Part shown: piece after piece, positions 40,501 through 46,597 of the stretch
How the letters are laid out: each line of letters begins with the position of its first letter
Numbering within the stretch: the stretch's first letter is position 1
The notes under the pieces: model-generated
What the model was told of the DNA's origin: nothing
Database searches by the model: none
What the model saw: the letters and a program-made list of their open reading frames with translations, nothing else
Program-made: the position numbers and the translations under genes
Origin: Streptomyces sp. SA15
GTDB taxonomy: Bacteria > Actinomycetota > Actinomycetes > Streptomycetales > Streptomycetaceae
DNA: 64,000 bases
NCBI RefSeq assembly: GCF_002291145.1
Contig: NZ_NTGE01000116.1
Span: 1-64,000 of the forward strand
Direction: 5' to 3'

Positions 40501-43438
40501 CCTGCGCCGCTTCCAGGCCGAACAGGCGGCTCTCGGCGAGGCGCAGCACCTCGGGCTGGCCGAGGTGCACAGGCTGATCGGCGCCGGTGAACTGTTCGAC
40601 ACCGCGCTGGCGTTCGAGAACTATCCGACCGGCGGGGACGCCGTCCGGGTGGGCCCGTCCGACACGGCCGTCCGGCTGGAGCAGGCCAGGGACGGGATGC
40701 ACTATCCGATCGGCCTGGTGGCCGCCGCCCACCCCGACGGGATGGGGCTGCGACTGGTCCACCGCGTCGACCTGATCCCCCCGGCCCGGGCGGAGCAGAT
40801 CGTGACCTGGCTCAGCGACGCGCTGGAATCGATGGCAGCCGATCCGGACCAGCCGGTCGAGCGGGTCACCGGGCACCGGGACCGGGCACCGATCATGGCG
40901 GCCGCTTCGTCCGTGGACTCGGCCGACCGCGATCCGATCGCCCTCTTCGCCGGCCAGGTGGCCAAGACCCCCGACGCCCCAGCCGTGACCGGCGAGAACC
41001 GGACCTTCACCTACGCCGAACTCGACGCGTGGTCCGACCGGCTGGCGCGGGCCCTGGTGGCGGCCGGGGCCGGCGCGGAGACCACGGTGGCCGTGCTGCT
41101 GGAGCGCACGCCCCGGATGATCGCCGCGCTGCTCGCTGTGTTGAAGGCGGGTGCCGCCTACGTGGCGCTCGACCAGCGGTTCCCCACCGCGCGGATACGG
41201 ACCGTCCTGGCCGAGTCCCGCGCCGCGCTGCTGCTCGCCGACGGCGAAGGGGCGACGGACTTCGGGGTCCCGCTCGTCGATCCGGCCACGGTCGTGCCGC
41301 CCGGCGACGACGTCGAGCTCCCCGCCGTACCGGTGCGGGCCATGGCCTACGTCATGTCCACGTCGGGCTCGACCGGCCGTCCCAAGGCCGTGGCCGTCTC
41401 CCGCCGGGAGCTCACCTGGCTCGCCGGTGAGGAGGGCTTCCGCGCACCGCGCCGGTCGCTCGTGCACAGTCCGCTCGCCTTCGACGCGTCCACCGCGGAG
41501 ATCTGGGGCACTCTGCTCAACGGCGGCTGCCTGGTCCTCGCCCCGCCCGGTGACCTGGACACCGTCACGCTCGCCCGCGTCATCCGCGACGAGCGGGTCA
41601 CCTGGGCCTGTTTCACCCCCGTCCTGTTCCGGACGCTGGTCGAGGACGAGCCGTCGTGCTTCGAGGGCCTGCGGGAGGTGCTCCTCGGCGGCGACGTCGT
41701 CCCGCCCGCGGCCGCGCGGGAGGTGCTGCGGCGCAATCCCGGCCTGTCCCTCGCCAACGGATACGGCCCGGCCGAGACCACGGTGTTCGTCACGGTCCAC
41801 CGGATGCGCTCCGCCGGAAGTGCCGGCGCGCCCGTGCCCATCGGGCTGCCGCTGCCCGGCATCCGGATGCACCTCCTGGACGACGCCCTGCTACCGGTAC
41901 CCGAGGGAACCGTCGGCGAGATCTACATCGCGGGCGACGGAGTCGGCCGCGGCTACCTGGGGCAGCCGGGCCTGACCGCGACCCGGTACGTCGCCGAGCC
42001 CGGCGGGTCGGGCGCACGCGCCTACCGCACCGGCGATCTGGCGCGCCTGAACTCCGACGGCCTGCTTGAGTTCGCCGGCCGCGTCGACACACAGGTCAAG
42101 ATCCGGGGGTTTCGGGTCGAACCGGGCGAGGTCGAGTCCGTGCTGGCCGCCCACCCCGGTGTCGCGCACTGCGTCGTGGTCGTTTCCGGCGAGGGGCCGG
42201 CGGGTCCGCGTCTGGTGGCGCACGCCGTGCCGTCGGCCGGACACCGGCCGGACGCCGCCGAACTGACCCGTTTCGCCCAGGACCTGCTGCCCGCCTACCT
42301 GGTGCCGCCGGTCGTCGTGGTCCGCGACTCGCTGCCGGTGACGGCCAACGGCAAGGTCGACCGCGCCGCGCTCGGCGCGGTGACACCGGTCCGGCGGGCG
42401 CGCACCGCCCCGGTCAACCGGACGGAAGAAGTGCTGTGCGAGCTGTACCGCGACGTACTGGGCGTACCCGAGGTCGGCACCGACGACGACTTCTTCGACC
42501 TCGGCGGCGATTCCCTGCTCGCGATGCGGCTGATCGGCCGGATCCGGCGCCGGCTCGGCGGCGCGCCGACCATCAGAGACCTGTTCCTTACCCCCACGGT
42601 CGCCGGATTCGCCCGTCGGCACATCCTGGGCGGCGGCATCGCCCAGGACACCGCCTTCGACGTCCTGCTACCCCTGCGCCCCCAGGGGACGGCGGCGCCG
42701 GTCTTCTGCCTGCCCCCGGCGAGCGGGCTCGGCTGGCGCTACTCGGGTCTGATCCGGGTGCTGTCGCACACCGTGCCGATCCACGCCCTGCAGGCTCCCG
42801 GATACAGCGACGACGGCCCGCTGCCGGGATCCGTGGCCGAACTCGCCGCCGACTACACGACCCGGATCAGGAAGGCCGCGCCGGGCCCGTACCGGCTTGT
42901 CGGCTGGTCCTTCGGCGGACTCGTCGCCCACGAGGTCGCGACGAGGCTGCGCCAGGCGGGGGAGGACGTGGAACTGCTGGCCGTACTCGACGCGGCGCCG
43001 GCGGCAGGGCTGGTGACCGGGTCGCCCGACGGCGTGAGCATCCTGCGGACGCTGCTGGAGACGGTCGGTGACCTGTCCGACCGGTTGCCGGACGGGATGA
43101 CGGCGGAAGAAGCGGAGACGCTGTTGCGCGAGCACGACAACCCGATGGTGGCCCTGCTGGGCGAACGGTCGCGGCGGCTGGTGCAGGTCTCCCGGAACTT
43201 CACCGAACTGGCCGCCTCGCATGTTCCGGACACCTTCGACGGCGACATGGCCTTCTTCCCCGCCGTCCGCGGTCACGGCGCGAGCCGCCTGACCGTGGAC
43301 AGCTGGCGGCCCCACGTCACCGGCACCATCACCACGTATCCGATCGACTGCGAACACCAGCAGATGCTCGACGGCGCACCCCTGCGCGAGATCGGCCGCG
43401 TCCTGCGGGCGGCCCTCGACGACGGCGCACCCGCATGA
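25595..43438 (+). CDS. Nonribosomal peptide synthetase 2: C-A-T, C-A-NMT-T, C-T (no A), C-A-T-E, C-A-T-TE
   Basis: A 5947-residue synthetase for residues 5-9 and release. C5 opens with SPLQEGMLFHA, the type that takes a D-configured donor, matching the E domain before it. Codes by eye: A5 DVWHVSFVD (Ser), A6 DIVQLGLVW (Gly), A8 DVGTAGVVA and A9 DAACLGGVF (both unassigned). A6 carries an inserted methyltransferase (residues about 1950-2350; LEIGVGNGLLLSRL, NSVVQYFP), giving N-methylglycine. Module 7 (about 2500-3110) has C and T but only an A-domain stump. Module 8 ends in an E domain with HHLVVDA instead of DG, followed by another D-accepting C9 (TPLQEGLLFHA). The terminal thioesterase has GWSFGG (Ser 5772), Asp in AVLDAAP and His in CEHQQML. 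ATG 25595 overlaps the NRPS1 stop by one base. Confidence 0.95.
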   Translation: MDRSGVVDVLPLSPLQEGMLFHAQLGDGQADPYVVQLVLALDGPIRADGLRQAAERILTRHQNLRAAFLSQREGTPIQVVPRRVEVAWQQHDLSALPLPEREAELARLLREDRDAGFDLARPPLIRFTLVRLAPDAHRFVVTNHHILLDGWSGPLMLRDLFSVYAADGDDGHLPAVTPYREYLRWLSERDRDAARQMWGEVLSGLDGGTLVAAQGIGRAAARPSSHEHVTVRLPAQVTDALRETAKDLRITVSTTVHTAWALLLARLTGRVDLVFGSVVSGRPPVLPGIETMVGLLINTVPVRVRLDPAESLGELAARVQREQSALADHQYLSLAELHRPASATELFDTAVVFENYPVDRDGVQAMLDGVRVSVESAEDAMHYPLSLGASLRGSALELRVMHRTDVFDTERARAIADRLVDLLGELATRPGAGVARTDTPFRAETARALTHARGSDADLAATDLPSLIEAQAARTPHAVAVVAEDTTLTYAELDAWADRLAGHLVRRGAGPERTVAVALPRSAELMVALYAVHKTGAAYLPIDPGYPAERIAFMLADAEPAVVLDDPSEVRASRAQTGSAPPRTLWPDSPAYVIHTSGSTGLPKGVVVSHAAILNRLRWMQDTYGLRADDRVLQKTPSSFDVSVWEFFWPLITGATLVLARPEGHKDPRYLAELIQKQHVTTAHFVPSMLQMFLEEPAASGCSSLRLVVCSGEALPVELAASFRRTLGAELANFYGPTEAAVDVTAWDVCDDMVPIGRPGWNTQAHVLDAYLRPTLPGVPGELYLAGAQLARGYLGRPGLTAERFVANPWTPGERMYRTGDLVRRRADGVLEFLGRTDDQVKIRGFRVELREVESALARHPGVRRAVVVAHGQELAAYLLARPGTDISAVRELAASVLPEYMVPSSFTTLDEIPVGPSGKVDRRALPAPQRPHSAGRRPRNPRESILCDLFAEVLGLAGTGIDDDFFAHGGHSLLATRLVNRIRATLGVEVALRQLFETPTVAGLAAALDPAAATRPSLRPMPRPERIPLSFAQRRLWFINQLEGQSPTYNIPVVLNLRGRLDTDALRASLADVMLRHESLRTVFPSHDGLPHQVVLAPDAVEPQLTVAAVAPDALDDAVRAAVGHTFDLTAEPPLRAWAFTSRASTENHVLVLLLHHIAGDGSSLSPLLGDLGTAYAARRDGARPDWAPLPVQYADYALWQHQMFGDGQDIDSLIGRQVTFWTTALDGVPAELDLPTERPRPAVASYRGDTVDFTLDADLHAELADLARTGRATLFMVLQAAFAALLTRLGAGTDIPLGTPVAGRTDNALDRLVGFFVNTLVLRCDTSGNPAFRQLLARVRATDLDAYAHQDLPFEHLVETMNPARSLSGNALFQVMFALQNVDNVTVDLPGLTARPRPVHARNAKFDLFVSMAERRTAAGGPDGLYGTVEYATDLFDRETVERLVAWYSEFLRAVVRDPATPIEQVVFLSPAEQQDLLVTRNRTDRPLPSHFLHERFQQQAAATPDAPAVRCGRDGLTYAQLNARSNRLARELIAHGVGPEHVVALAVPRSVDMVVALLAVQKAGGVYLPMDPTHPAERLEFLLGDAQPALLITTPDIAPRLPAGDTPMIVLGDPSTERALAGQDASDPADEDRVAPILPGNAAYIIHTSGSTGRPKGVVISYRSIINNLTGFAERFPMSSDDCTLAVATVAFDIVAVDVYLPLLHGGRVVVAESEAVRHPAALAELAVRNGATVLQATPSLYRTLLAHAPEGLRGMRLLVGGEALGAGLAARMEAVGRGVVNLYGPTETTVWSTLAEVDASRTVADGPPPVGSQTQNVRMYVLDPNLRPVPVGVTGELYIAGTGLGRGYLDRRSLTAQRYVADPFGEPGSRMYSTGDLVRWRRAGGLNFVGRADDQVKVRGFRIELGEVEAALSRQDDVVEATVLVDETGDGERTLVGYVVPGTAWSAGRDEQEENDQVSSWRDLYDSLYADQVADGGFWEDFTVWQSSYDGRHLPLAEMTQWRSAVVDQVLRLKPRRVLEIGVGNGLLLSRLAPQCEAYWGTDFSPSVITELGERLRAHGEDRPGIELRVQSADDVSGLPRDFFDTIVLNSVVQYFPHAGYLTDVLHKCLDLLVPGGSVVLGDIRNLRLLRCLQTAVAVGRLTDAADTSSVRALVEHKVAAEEELLLAPDFFVALARTSPDIAGVDIRLKRGRFDNELSRYRYEVVIIKAPAAPAPVDRLPKTDWTDLGSTGALAEALRGAPGGLRVTDVPNGRLFAEYDALRELRRGSGTARVLAALRAEGRGVDPEDLHDVGAAHGFQVVTTWSGQGRDDCFDAVFLPAHADATAVQAYAGDSAGDSLQEHANSPARTRRLRGFSDRLRTGLRRWLPDYMIPAAFVILDELPLNANGKLDRSALPKPDFAVLSSGRPPRTPREQVLCELFAEVLGVPEVTIDDNFFELGGHSLLATRLVSRIRSVTGIEIPIRHVFEGATVAALCERLDARTPARPPLLPMPRPPRIPLSFAQLRLWFLNRFETSSPGYNLPTVLRLSGDLDRDALREALCDLVARHETLRTVFPEQDGEPSQIVRPAERARPELPVVATDPDALPGALAAAGRVPFDVTTDLPLRATLFALDDHEHVLLLVLHHIAADGWSVGPLARDLAAAYRARARDQAPDWPDLPVQYADYALWQREVLGSPDDPDSAMSRQLVHWRRALAAAPAETSLPTDRPRAENSTPAGERLSFELGADLHARLLDLARAHRASLFMVLQSAVAALLTRVGAGTDVLLGSAIAGRTDTATEDLVGFFVNTQVLRVDTSGDPGFGELIDRARQAGLAAYDNQDLPFEHLVEALNPERSLARHPLFQVMMVLQNAPRTETSLPGVRITGEPLDVGAVNFDLGFNLAERDPVAGRPAGVAGMVEYRSDLFDRLTVERLVDRLRRLLETVAADPSVRIGAVDLTAGDALDGHLAPVPAVREINLARIEEVLAEHDDVQQVAAVLHYDTEAGRQTVAVHVLAEDDHALDVDRLRAFAARWLPDHLVPAEYTVAPAPAARPPAPRPAMDATPPATPRQETLCALFAEVLERPSVGVDEDFFAVGGHSLLAVRLIGRVRDALGVELPIRRLFEATTVRALDAVFDDQAAARPRVAPVTRPKRVPLSFAQQRLWVLDRLEGPSATYNIPFALRLRGPLDETALQTALRDVLDRHEVLRTVIDSDHGVPYQRILPVDEIWPGLAVGDVAPDALAAELAAASAHAFDLSEEPPLRARLFRLAPEDHVLSVVLHHIAGDGASLEPLATDLSTAYAARKRSVAPDWHPLPVQYADYTVWQRELLGDENDPDSLIARHIRYWSDTLAELPEELPLPTDRPRPAVAGHQGELVEYTVSADTHRLLAELAERHGVTLFMVMHAALAAVLTRHGAGTDVPIGTPVAGRDDSALDPMIGFFANTVVLRTDTSGDPDFATLLDRVRQTDLAAYSRQHVPFERLVDMLGVERSMARNPLVQVMLAFDQYGASPLRLDGVRVSAQPTGHVAAKYDLAVNVAERRGADREYEGLAGALELATDLFDRRTGEELAARLVLFLDQVAADPTLRIGAVRLEPAADQFPWNDTDRPVPVEHALAAFERQVPHYRDYDAVVCGEDRISYQELNERANRLAHRLISRGIGAEQIVALYLPQSVDLVVALLAVLKSGAAYMPVDPDYPAERVRLLFGRAAPALVLAKGDAGPTAAPVLDPAEHLPDLPAHDPTDTDRLLPWSPDHPAYLIHTSGSTGTPRGVLVTHRGLPGLALSLADAYQVVPGSRVLEFASPGFDVATGDILFTLSSGAAVVLPDTDRVTAAANLADLVARHGVTHTTLTPTVAARIRPGALPDGFVLALGSETVPGSLVDQWASSCRVLNVYGPTECTVASTITGALTGDGAPPLGQPLANTKAYVLDPALRPVLPGMVGELYLSGPGLARGYRGEPAVTAGRFVADPYGAPGARMYRTGDLVRRRRDGELDFIGRADGQVKIRGHRVELGELEQVLLGHPAVRAAAAAAFSTPAGKRLAGYVVAEPGGVSLSELRGWLAERVPDHLVPTALVPVDALPFTAHGKVDRAKLPAPATGAAPSAGRVSGHTPVTEYERVLCRLIGDLLGQSDLPADGHFFELGGDSILAIQLVSRADREGLSLTPRDVFAHPVIAELAAVAASGRPAPAPVSDQGVGSVPLTPAMHWLRELGEDIAGFEQSVAVPVPAGLDRGHVTAALQAVLDHHDTLRMRLSRDGDTGLWALDIPEPGAVDAQDLLVVADATGLSGDALRELAAQSVGAARDRLDPDGGVMLAAVLLAGEPGAPGLLSLTAHHLVVDAVSWRILSGDLDQALTALAEDRPVELAPVGTSFKRWAEWLVAAAADRSRLTEVRHWTDVLRTPDPALGDRPLDPFEDTVATTRSIRRTAPAGTTAPLLTEAPASFHGRVPDVLLTALALAVGEWRKRRGIPATSAVLLDVEGHGRVEQDGLDLTRTVGWFTTLHPVALDPGALEWANVRHGAPDLGTAVKRVKERLRSVPDSGLGFGLLRYLNPQSMPLLARAGTPQICVNYLGRVAGPADSAPATMPPRETAARAVAHAVALDAMVRDTPEGPRLVANWTWPAGVLAERDVEELADLWFEALEGIVVHARGATATRSPSDFPLVDLTQQQVDWIERTWPALSDVLPVTPLQEGLLFHALLDGPDREHDDPYVVQSVLALPGELDPDALRQAVQTVVERHDALRAAFVQTPDGPPVQVIAEQVTVPWKEAAAVDAAELAALAAGERRAGFDLAAPPLIRLLLVRLAGEEHRLVMTNHHILLDGWSLPLLLRELFAAYRTAGDQARLPAVTAHRAFASWLAGQDRETAREAWRAALSGVDSCRVAAGGGAAAGPRQEVRRRLPARVAALVRETARTLGVTTSAMVHVAWGLVLGRLTGRRDVVFGSVVSGRPPAVPGVESMIGCFINTVPVRLTPRPAETVADILRRFQAEQAALGEAQHLGLAEVHRLIGAGELFDTALAFENYPTGGDAVRVGPSDTAVRLEQARDGMHYPIGLVAAAHPDGMGLRLVHRVDLIPPARAEQIVTWLSDALESMAADPDQPVERVTGHRDRAPIMAAASSVDSADRDPIALFAGQVAKTPDAPAVTGENRTFTYAELDAWSDRLARALVAAGAGAETTVAVLLERTPRMIAALLAVLKAGAAYVALDQRFPTARIRTVLAESRAALLLADGEGATDFGVPLVDPATVVPPGDDVELPAVPVRAMAYVMSTSGSTGRPKAVAVSRRELTWLAGEEGFRAPRRSLVHSPLAFDASTAEIWGTLLNGGCLVLAPPGDLDTVTLARVIRDERVTWACFTPVLFRTLVEDEPSCFEGLREVLLGGDVVPPAAAREVLRRNPGLSLANGYGPAETTVFVTVHRMRSAGSAGAPVPIGLPLPGIRMHLLDDALLPVPEGTVGEIYIAGDGVGRGYLGQPGLTATRYVAEPGGSGARAYRTGDLARLNSDGLLEFAGRVDTQVKIRGFRVEPGEVESVLAAHPGVAHCVVVVSGEGPAGPRLVAHAVPSAGHRPDAAELTRFAQDLLPAYLVPPVVVVRDSLPVTANGKVDRAALGAVTPVRRARTAPVNRTEEVLCELYRDVLGVPEVGTDDDFFDLGGDSLLAMRLIGRIRRRLGGAPTIRDLFLTPTVAGFARRHILGGGIAQDTAFDVLLPLRPQGTAAPVFCLPPASGLGWRYSGLIRVLSHTVPIHALQAPGYSDDGPLPGSVAELAADYTTRIRKAAPGPYRLVGWSFGGLVAHEVATRLRQAGEDVELLAVLDAAPAAGLVTGSPDGVSILRTLLETVGDLSDRLPDGMTAEEAETLLREHDNPMVALLGERSRRLVQVSRNFTELAASHVPDTFDGDMAFFPAVRGHGASRLTVDSWRPHVTGTITTYPIDCEHQQMLDGAPLREIGRVLRAALDDGAPA
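33095..34960 (+). other. A-less C-T module within NRPS2, with adenylation-domain stump
   Basis: After a complete condensation domain (HHIAADG present) only about 110 residues separate it from the carrier domain (VGGHSLL, Ser near base 34846). An A domain needs about 500. The linker still resembles the last part of an A domain: INLARIEEVLAEHDDVQQVA matches the region after the RGF/RIEL motif, and RAFAARWLPDHLVPAEY matches the piece just before the A10 motif. The A10 Lys motif NGKxDR is gone. The large A core appears to have been deleted cleanly in frame, leaving a module that must be charged by another protein. Confidence 0.88.
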
Positions 43439-44199
43439 CCGCCCGCGCGATGTCCCGGCACCTCGTGCTGGGCTCCGCGGACGCCCTGCACCGTGTCGTG
43501 CTGCTGCACTACGCGGGCGGGTCGGCCGCGTCGTTGCTGCCACTGGCCCGGCACATGCCGGACACCTGCGGCGTCGTCCTGCTGGAACTCAACGACCCCG
43601 GCGACCCCGCGCACACCTTCACCGAAGCGGTGACCCGGCTCCGGCCGGAGTTCGAGGAGCTGCTCGACCGCCCCACCGTCGTCTTCGGCCACAGCATGGG
43701 CGCGTTGCTGGCCCACGCGCTGGTCGAGGCATTGCCGGACCACCGCCGGCGCCTGGTGTCCGATGTCGTGCTGTCCGGATCCCGCTCGCCCACGACCACG
43801 AGCAGACTCGCGACCTTCCCGCCGACGGCGTTCACCGCCCGGTCCCGGACGGGGCTGCGGGACGACATGATCCGGTACGGCGGCTGCCCTCCGGAACTGT
43901 TCGCCGACACCGAACTGCTGGAGAGGGCCGTGACGGCCCTCGGCCACGACATGCAGCTCATCGACACATATTCCGGGCCGGTCCGCCGCGGCGGACGGCA
44001 CGACGCCACGGAGTACCACATCTGGTACGGCGAGACCGACGACGAGGCGAGCGCGGACGAGGCCTGGCTGTGGGCCGACGACGTGCCGCGCCCGCCCCAC
44101 CGGCGGGGCTTTCCCGGCGGCCACTTCTACCTGCTGGAACACACGGAGGCAGGCCAGGCGTTGCGCCGCCTCGCCGTCGCAGGGATTGGATGCACATGA
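43435..44199 (+). CDS. Type II thioesterase, canonical Ser active site
   Basis: A 254-residue editing thioesterase that typically clears stalled or misprimed groups from carrier domains. Nucleophile elbow GHSMGALLAH is canonical, with LHYAGGSAASLL near residue 23 and a C-terminal GGHFYLLEH supplying the His. It overlaps the NRPS2 stop by ATGA. Its presence argues that the Cys-type homologue at the start of the operon does something else. Confidence 0.92.
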   Translation: MTARAMSRHLVLGSADALHRVVLLHYAGGSAASLLPLARHMPDTCGVVLLELNDPGDPAHTFTEAVTRLRPEFEELLDRPTVVFGHSMGALLAHALVEALPDHRRRLVSDVVLSGSRSPTTTSRLATFPPTAFTARSRTGLRDDMIRYGGCPPELFADTELLERAVTALGHDMQLIDTYSGPVRRGGRHDATEYHIWYGETDDEASADEAWLWADDVPRPPHRRGFPGGHFYLLEHTEAGQALRRLAVAGIGCT

Positions 44200-45455
44200 C
44201 ACGAGACCTCTATGAGCTGGGCGAGATCCCCCCGCTGGGGGAGGTGCCCCGGCACATGTACGCGGCGCTGATCCGTCCGGAGCGATACGGCCCGCCGCAG
44301 GACGCGATCAAGGTCGAGACCGTCGAAGTGCCGCCGGTGGGCCCCGGCCAGGTGCTGGTGCTGGTGATGGCGGCCGGCATCAACTACAACGGCGTCTGGG
44401 CCAGTCTGGGCACACCCGTGGACGTGATCGCCGCCCGGCAGAAGCAGGGCGACCCGCACGGTTTCCACATCGCGGGCTCCGAAGGATCGGGGGTGGTCTG
44501 GGCTACCGGCGAGGGCGCCACTCGGTTCCGCGTGGGCGAGCACGTCGTGTTCGGCGGGCTGAAATGGGACGAGCGGGCGGACGACATCAGGCTCGGCACG
44601 GACCCGGCCGTCTCCCGCTCCCAGCGGGCCTGGGGATACGAACTCAACTTCGGCACTTTCGCCCAGTTCACCGTGGTCGACGAGTACCAGCTGCACCCCA
44701 AGCCTGAACGGCTCACCTGGGAGGAGGCCGGCTGCTTCCTCGCCGGCGGCGCCACCGCGTACCGCCAGCTGTGCGGATGGCCGCCGCACACGGTCCGGCC
44801 GGGCGACCCGGTCCTGGTGTGGGGCGGCTCGGGCAGCCTCGGTTCCATGGCGATCCAGATCGTCGATCTGCTCGGCGGCGTGCCCATCGCGGTGGTGTCG
44901 GCCGAGGAGAAGGTCGAGCACTGCCTCCGGCTGGGTGCCCGAGGCGTGATCGACCGCACCCAGTTCGACCACTGGGGCAGGCTGCCGGACCACACCGACA
45001 CCGCCGCGTACCACGACTGGCTCAGCGGTGTCCGTGCCTTTGGCCGCAGGATCTGGGACGTGCTCGGCGAGCGCCGGTCGCCCCGCATCGTGCTCGAACA
45101 TCCGGGCCAGGACACCCTGCCGACCTCGCTGTACGTCTGCGACAACGGCGGGATGGTGGTCACCTGCGCCGGGACCAGCGGCTACAACGGCGACGTGGAC
45201 CTGCGCTTCCTGTGGATGTTCCAGAAGCGCCTGCAAGGGTCGCACTGCGCCAACGCCCGGGAGTCCCGGGAGGTCACCAACCTGGTCGCGGCGGGCAGAC
45301 TCGATCCCTGCCTCAGCCGCACGGCACCGTTCGACGACATCGCCGAACTTCACCGGCTCATGTACGAGAACGCCCATCCGCCCGGCAACATGTCCGTGCT
45401 GGTGAACGCTCCCGAGCCGGGGATGACAGCCCTGCCCGGCGGGGTGGCGGCATGA
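44196..45455 (+). CDS. ccrA: Crotonyl-CoA carboxylase/reductase homologue (CCR/ECR family)
   Basis: A 419-residue medium-chain dehydrogenase/reductase closely resembling CCR, which reductively carboxylates an enoyl-CoA with NADPH and CO2 to an alkylmalonyl-CoA. Diagnostic blocks are GINYNGVWASLG, the WGYELNFGTFAQF stretch, the cofactor loop VWGGSGSLGSMAIQ, IVLEHPGQDT and QKRLQGSHCANARE. The family's usual WGYET reads WGYEL here. Slightly shorter than typical CCRs (about 445). No PKS module is in the window, so an extender-unit role has no visible consumer. With the neighbouring CoA transferase and PanD it may build an unusual acyl or amino acid unit. Starts at ATG 44196 (or 44190), overlapping the thioesterase stop. 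Confidence 0.87.
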   Translation: MTRDLYELGEIPPLGEVPRHMYAALIRPERYGPPQDAIKVETVEVPPVGPGQVLVLVMAAGINYNGVWASLGTPVDVIAARQKQGDPHGFHIAGSEGSGVVWATGEGATRFRVGEHVVFGGLKWDERADDIRLGTDPAVSRSQRAWGYELNFGTFAQFTVVDEYQLHPKPERLTWEEAGCFLAGGATAYRQLCGWPPHTVRPGDPVLVWGGSGSLGSMAIQIVDLLGGVPIAVVSAEEKVEHCLRLGARGVIDRTQFDHWGRLPDHTDTAAYHDWLSGVRAFGRRIWDVLGERRSPRIVLEHPGQDTLPTSLYVCDNGGMVVTCAGTSGYNGDVDLRFLWMFQKRLQGSHCANARESREVTNLVAAGRLDPCLSRTAPFDDIAELHRLMYENAHPPGNMSVLVNAPEPGMTALPGGVAA

Positions 45456-46597
45456 CGGGCCCGCAGGACACGCCGTGGCTGCCGCTGCGGCAGCTGCGCG
45501 TCCTGGACCTGACACGGCTGCTGCCGGGCGGCTTCGCCAGTTCGCTGCTCGCGGACCTGGGGGCGGACGTCGTCAAGGTCGAGCCACCTGGCGGAGACCC
45601 GCTCCGGCAGGTCATGCCCGAGACGTTCGCCGCGATCCACCGCAACAAGCGCTCGATGGTGCTCGACCTGGCCGAGCCTGAAGGAAAACGGTCCTTCCTG
45701 GCCCTGGTGCCCCGGTTCGACGTGGTGATCGAGAGCCACCGGCCCGGTGTGCTGGACCGGCTCGGCCTCGGCTTCGACGCGCTGCGGCGTGCCAATCCAC
45801 GTGTGGTGCTCTGCTCCCTGTCGGGCTTCGGCCAGACCGGCCCCTACTCCCGGCGTCCCGGTCACGATGTGAACTTCCTGGCCCTGTCCGGGTTCTTCGC
45901 CGTACCGCAACGGCCGGCCGGCACTGTGGACCGCCCCGGAGTGCGGGTCGCGGACCTCACGGGAGCGATGTACGCCGCTCTGTCGATCACCGTGGCGGCG
46001 CAGCATGCCGCGACGACGGGCACCGGTCAGCATGTCGACGTGTCGCTGCACGAGGCGGCCGCGGCCTGGGCCGGACCGCTGGCCCTGCCTGCGCTCAATG
46101 TCGCCGCGGCCGACAGCCCAGTGGTCATCGGGGACAACGACGTGTTCACCACGCGCGACGGCCGACGCCTGTCACTCGTCCTCTTCGAGGACAAGTTCTG
46201 GCGTGCCTTCCGCGACCGGCTCGCCGGTGAGTTCCCCGCCCTGGCCACTGACGCCTACGACCGCCGGGCCGACCGGAACCGGCACAAGGAGGCCGTGTCC
46301 GTCCTCCTCGCCGCCGTCTTCGCCGACCGGGATCTGAAGTGGTGGATCGAGGTCCTCACCGAACTGGACCTGCCCTGGGCACCGGTTCACGAGACGGCGG
46401 CGGAGGTCGTCGACGACGAACACGTCCAGGCCCGGCAGCTGATCGCCGAGGTGCCGGGCGGACCGGAGGACCAGCAGTGGCACCAGGTCCGCTTCCCGGT
46501 GGTGTTCGGCGCCGGGCTCGACTCCTTCCGCACGCCCGCACCGGACCTCGGCGAGCACACCGCCGAGGTCCTCAAGGGCAACGGACCACGCTCATGA
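45452..46597 (+). CDS. CaiB/BaiF family (class III) CoA-transferase
   Basis: A 381-residue class III CoA transferase, which exchanges CoA between carboxylates. Visible family blocks: RVLDLTRLLPGGFASSLLAD at the N-terminus, GADVVKVEPPGGDPLRQ, the FAAIHRNKRSMVLDL segment, and the GRRPGHD-like SRRPGHDVNFLALSG with the catalytic Asp region near residue 160 (DLTGAMYAAL). The overlap with the CCR stop (ATGA) implies joint expression. Substrate unknown; forming the CoA thioester used by the CCR homologue is a reasonable inference. Alpha-methylacyl-CoA racemases share this fold, so racemase activity is the main alternative. Confidence 0.87.
   Translation: MTGPQDTPWLPLRQLRVLDLTRLLPGGFASSLLADLGADVVKVEPPGGDPLRQVMPETFAAIHRNKRSMVLDLAEPEGKRSFLALVPRFDVVIESHRPGVLDRLGLGFDALRRANPRVVLCSLSGFGQTGPYSRRPGHDVNFLALSGFFAVPQRPAGTVDRPGVRVADLTGAMYAALSITVAAQHAATTGTGQHVDVSLHEAAAAWAGPLALPALNVAAADSPVVIGDNDVFTTRDGRRLSLVLFEDKFWRAFRDRLAGEFPALATDAYDRRADRNRHKEAVSVLLAAVFADRDLKWWIEVLTELDLPWAPVHETAAEVVDDEHVQARQLIAEVPGGPEDQQWHQVRFPVVFGAGLDSFRTPAPDLGEHTAEVLKGNGPRS

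Noticed and set aside
43435..44199. The second thioesterase as another shuttle enzyme
   Set aside because: It has the canonical GHSMG elbow and the usual position after the NRPS genes; an editing role is sufficient.
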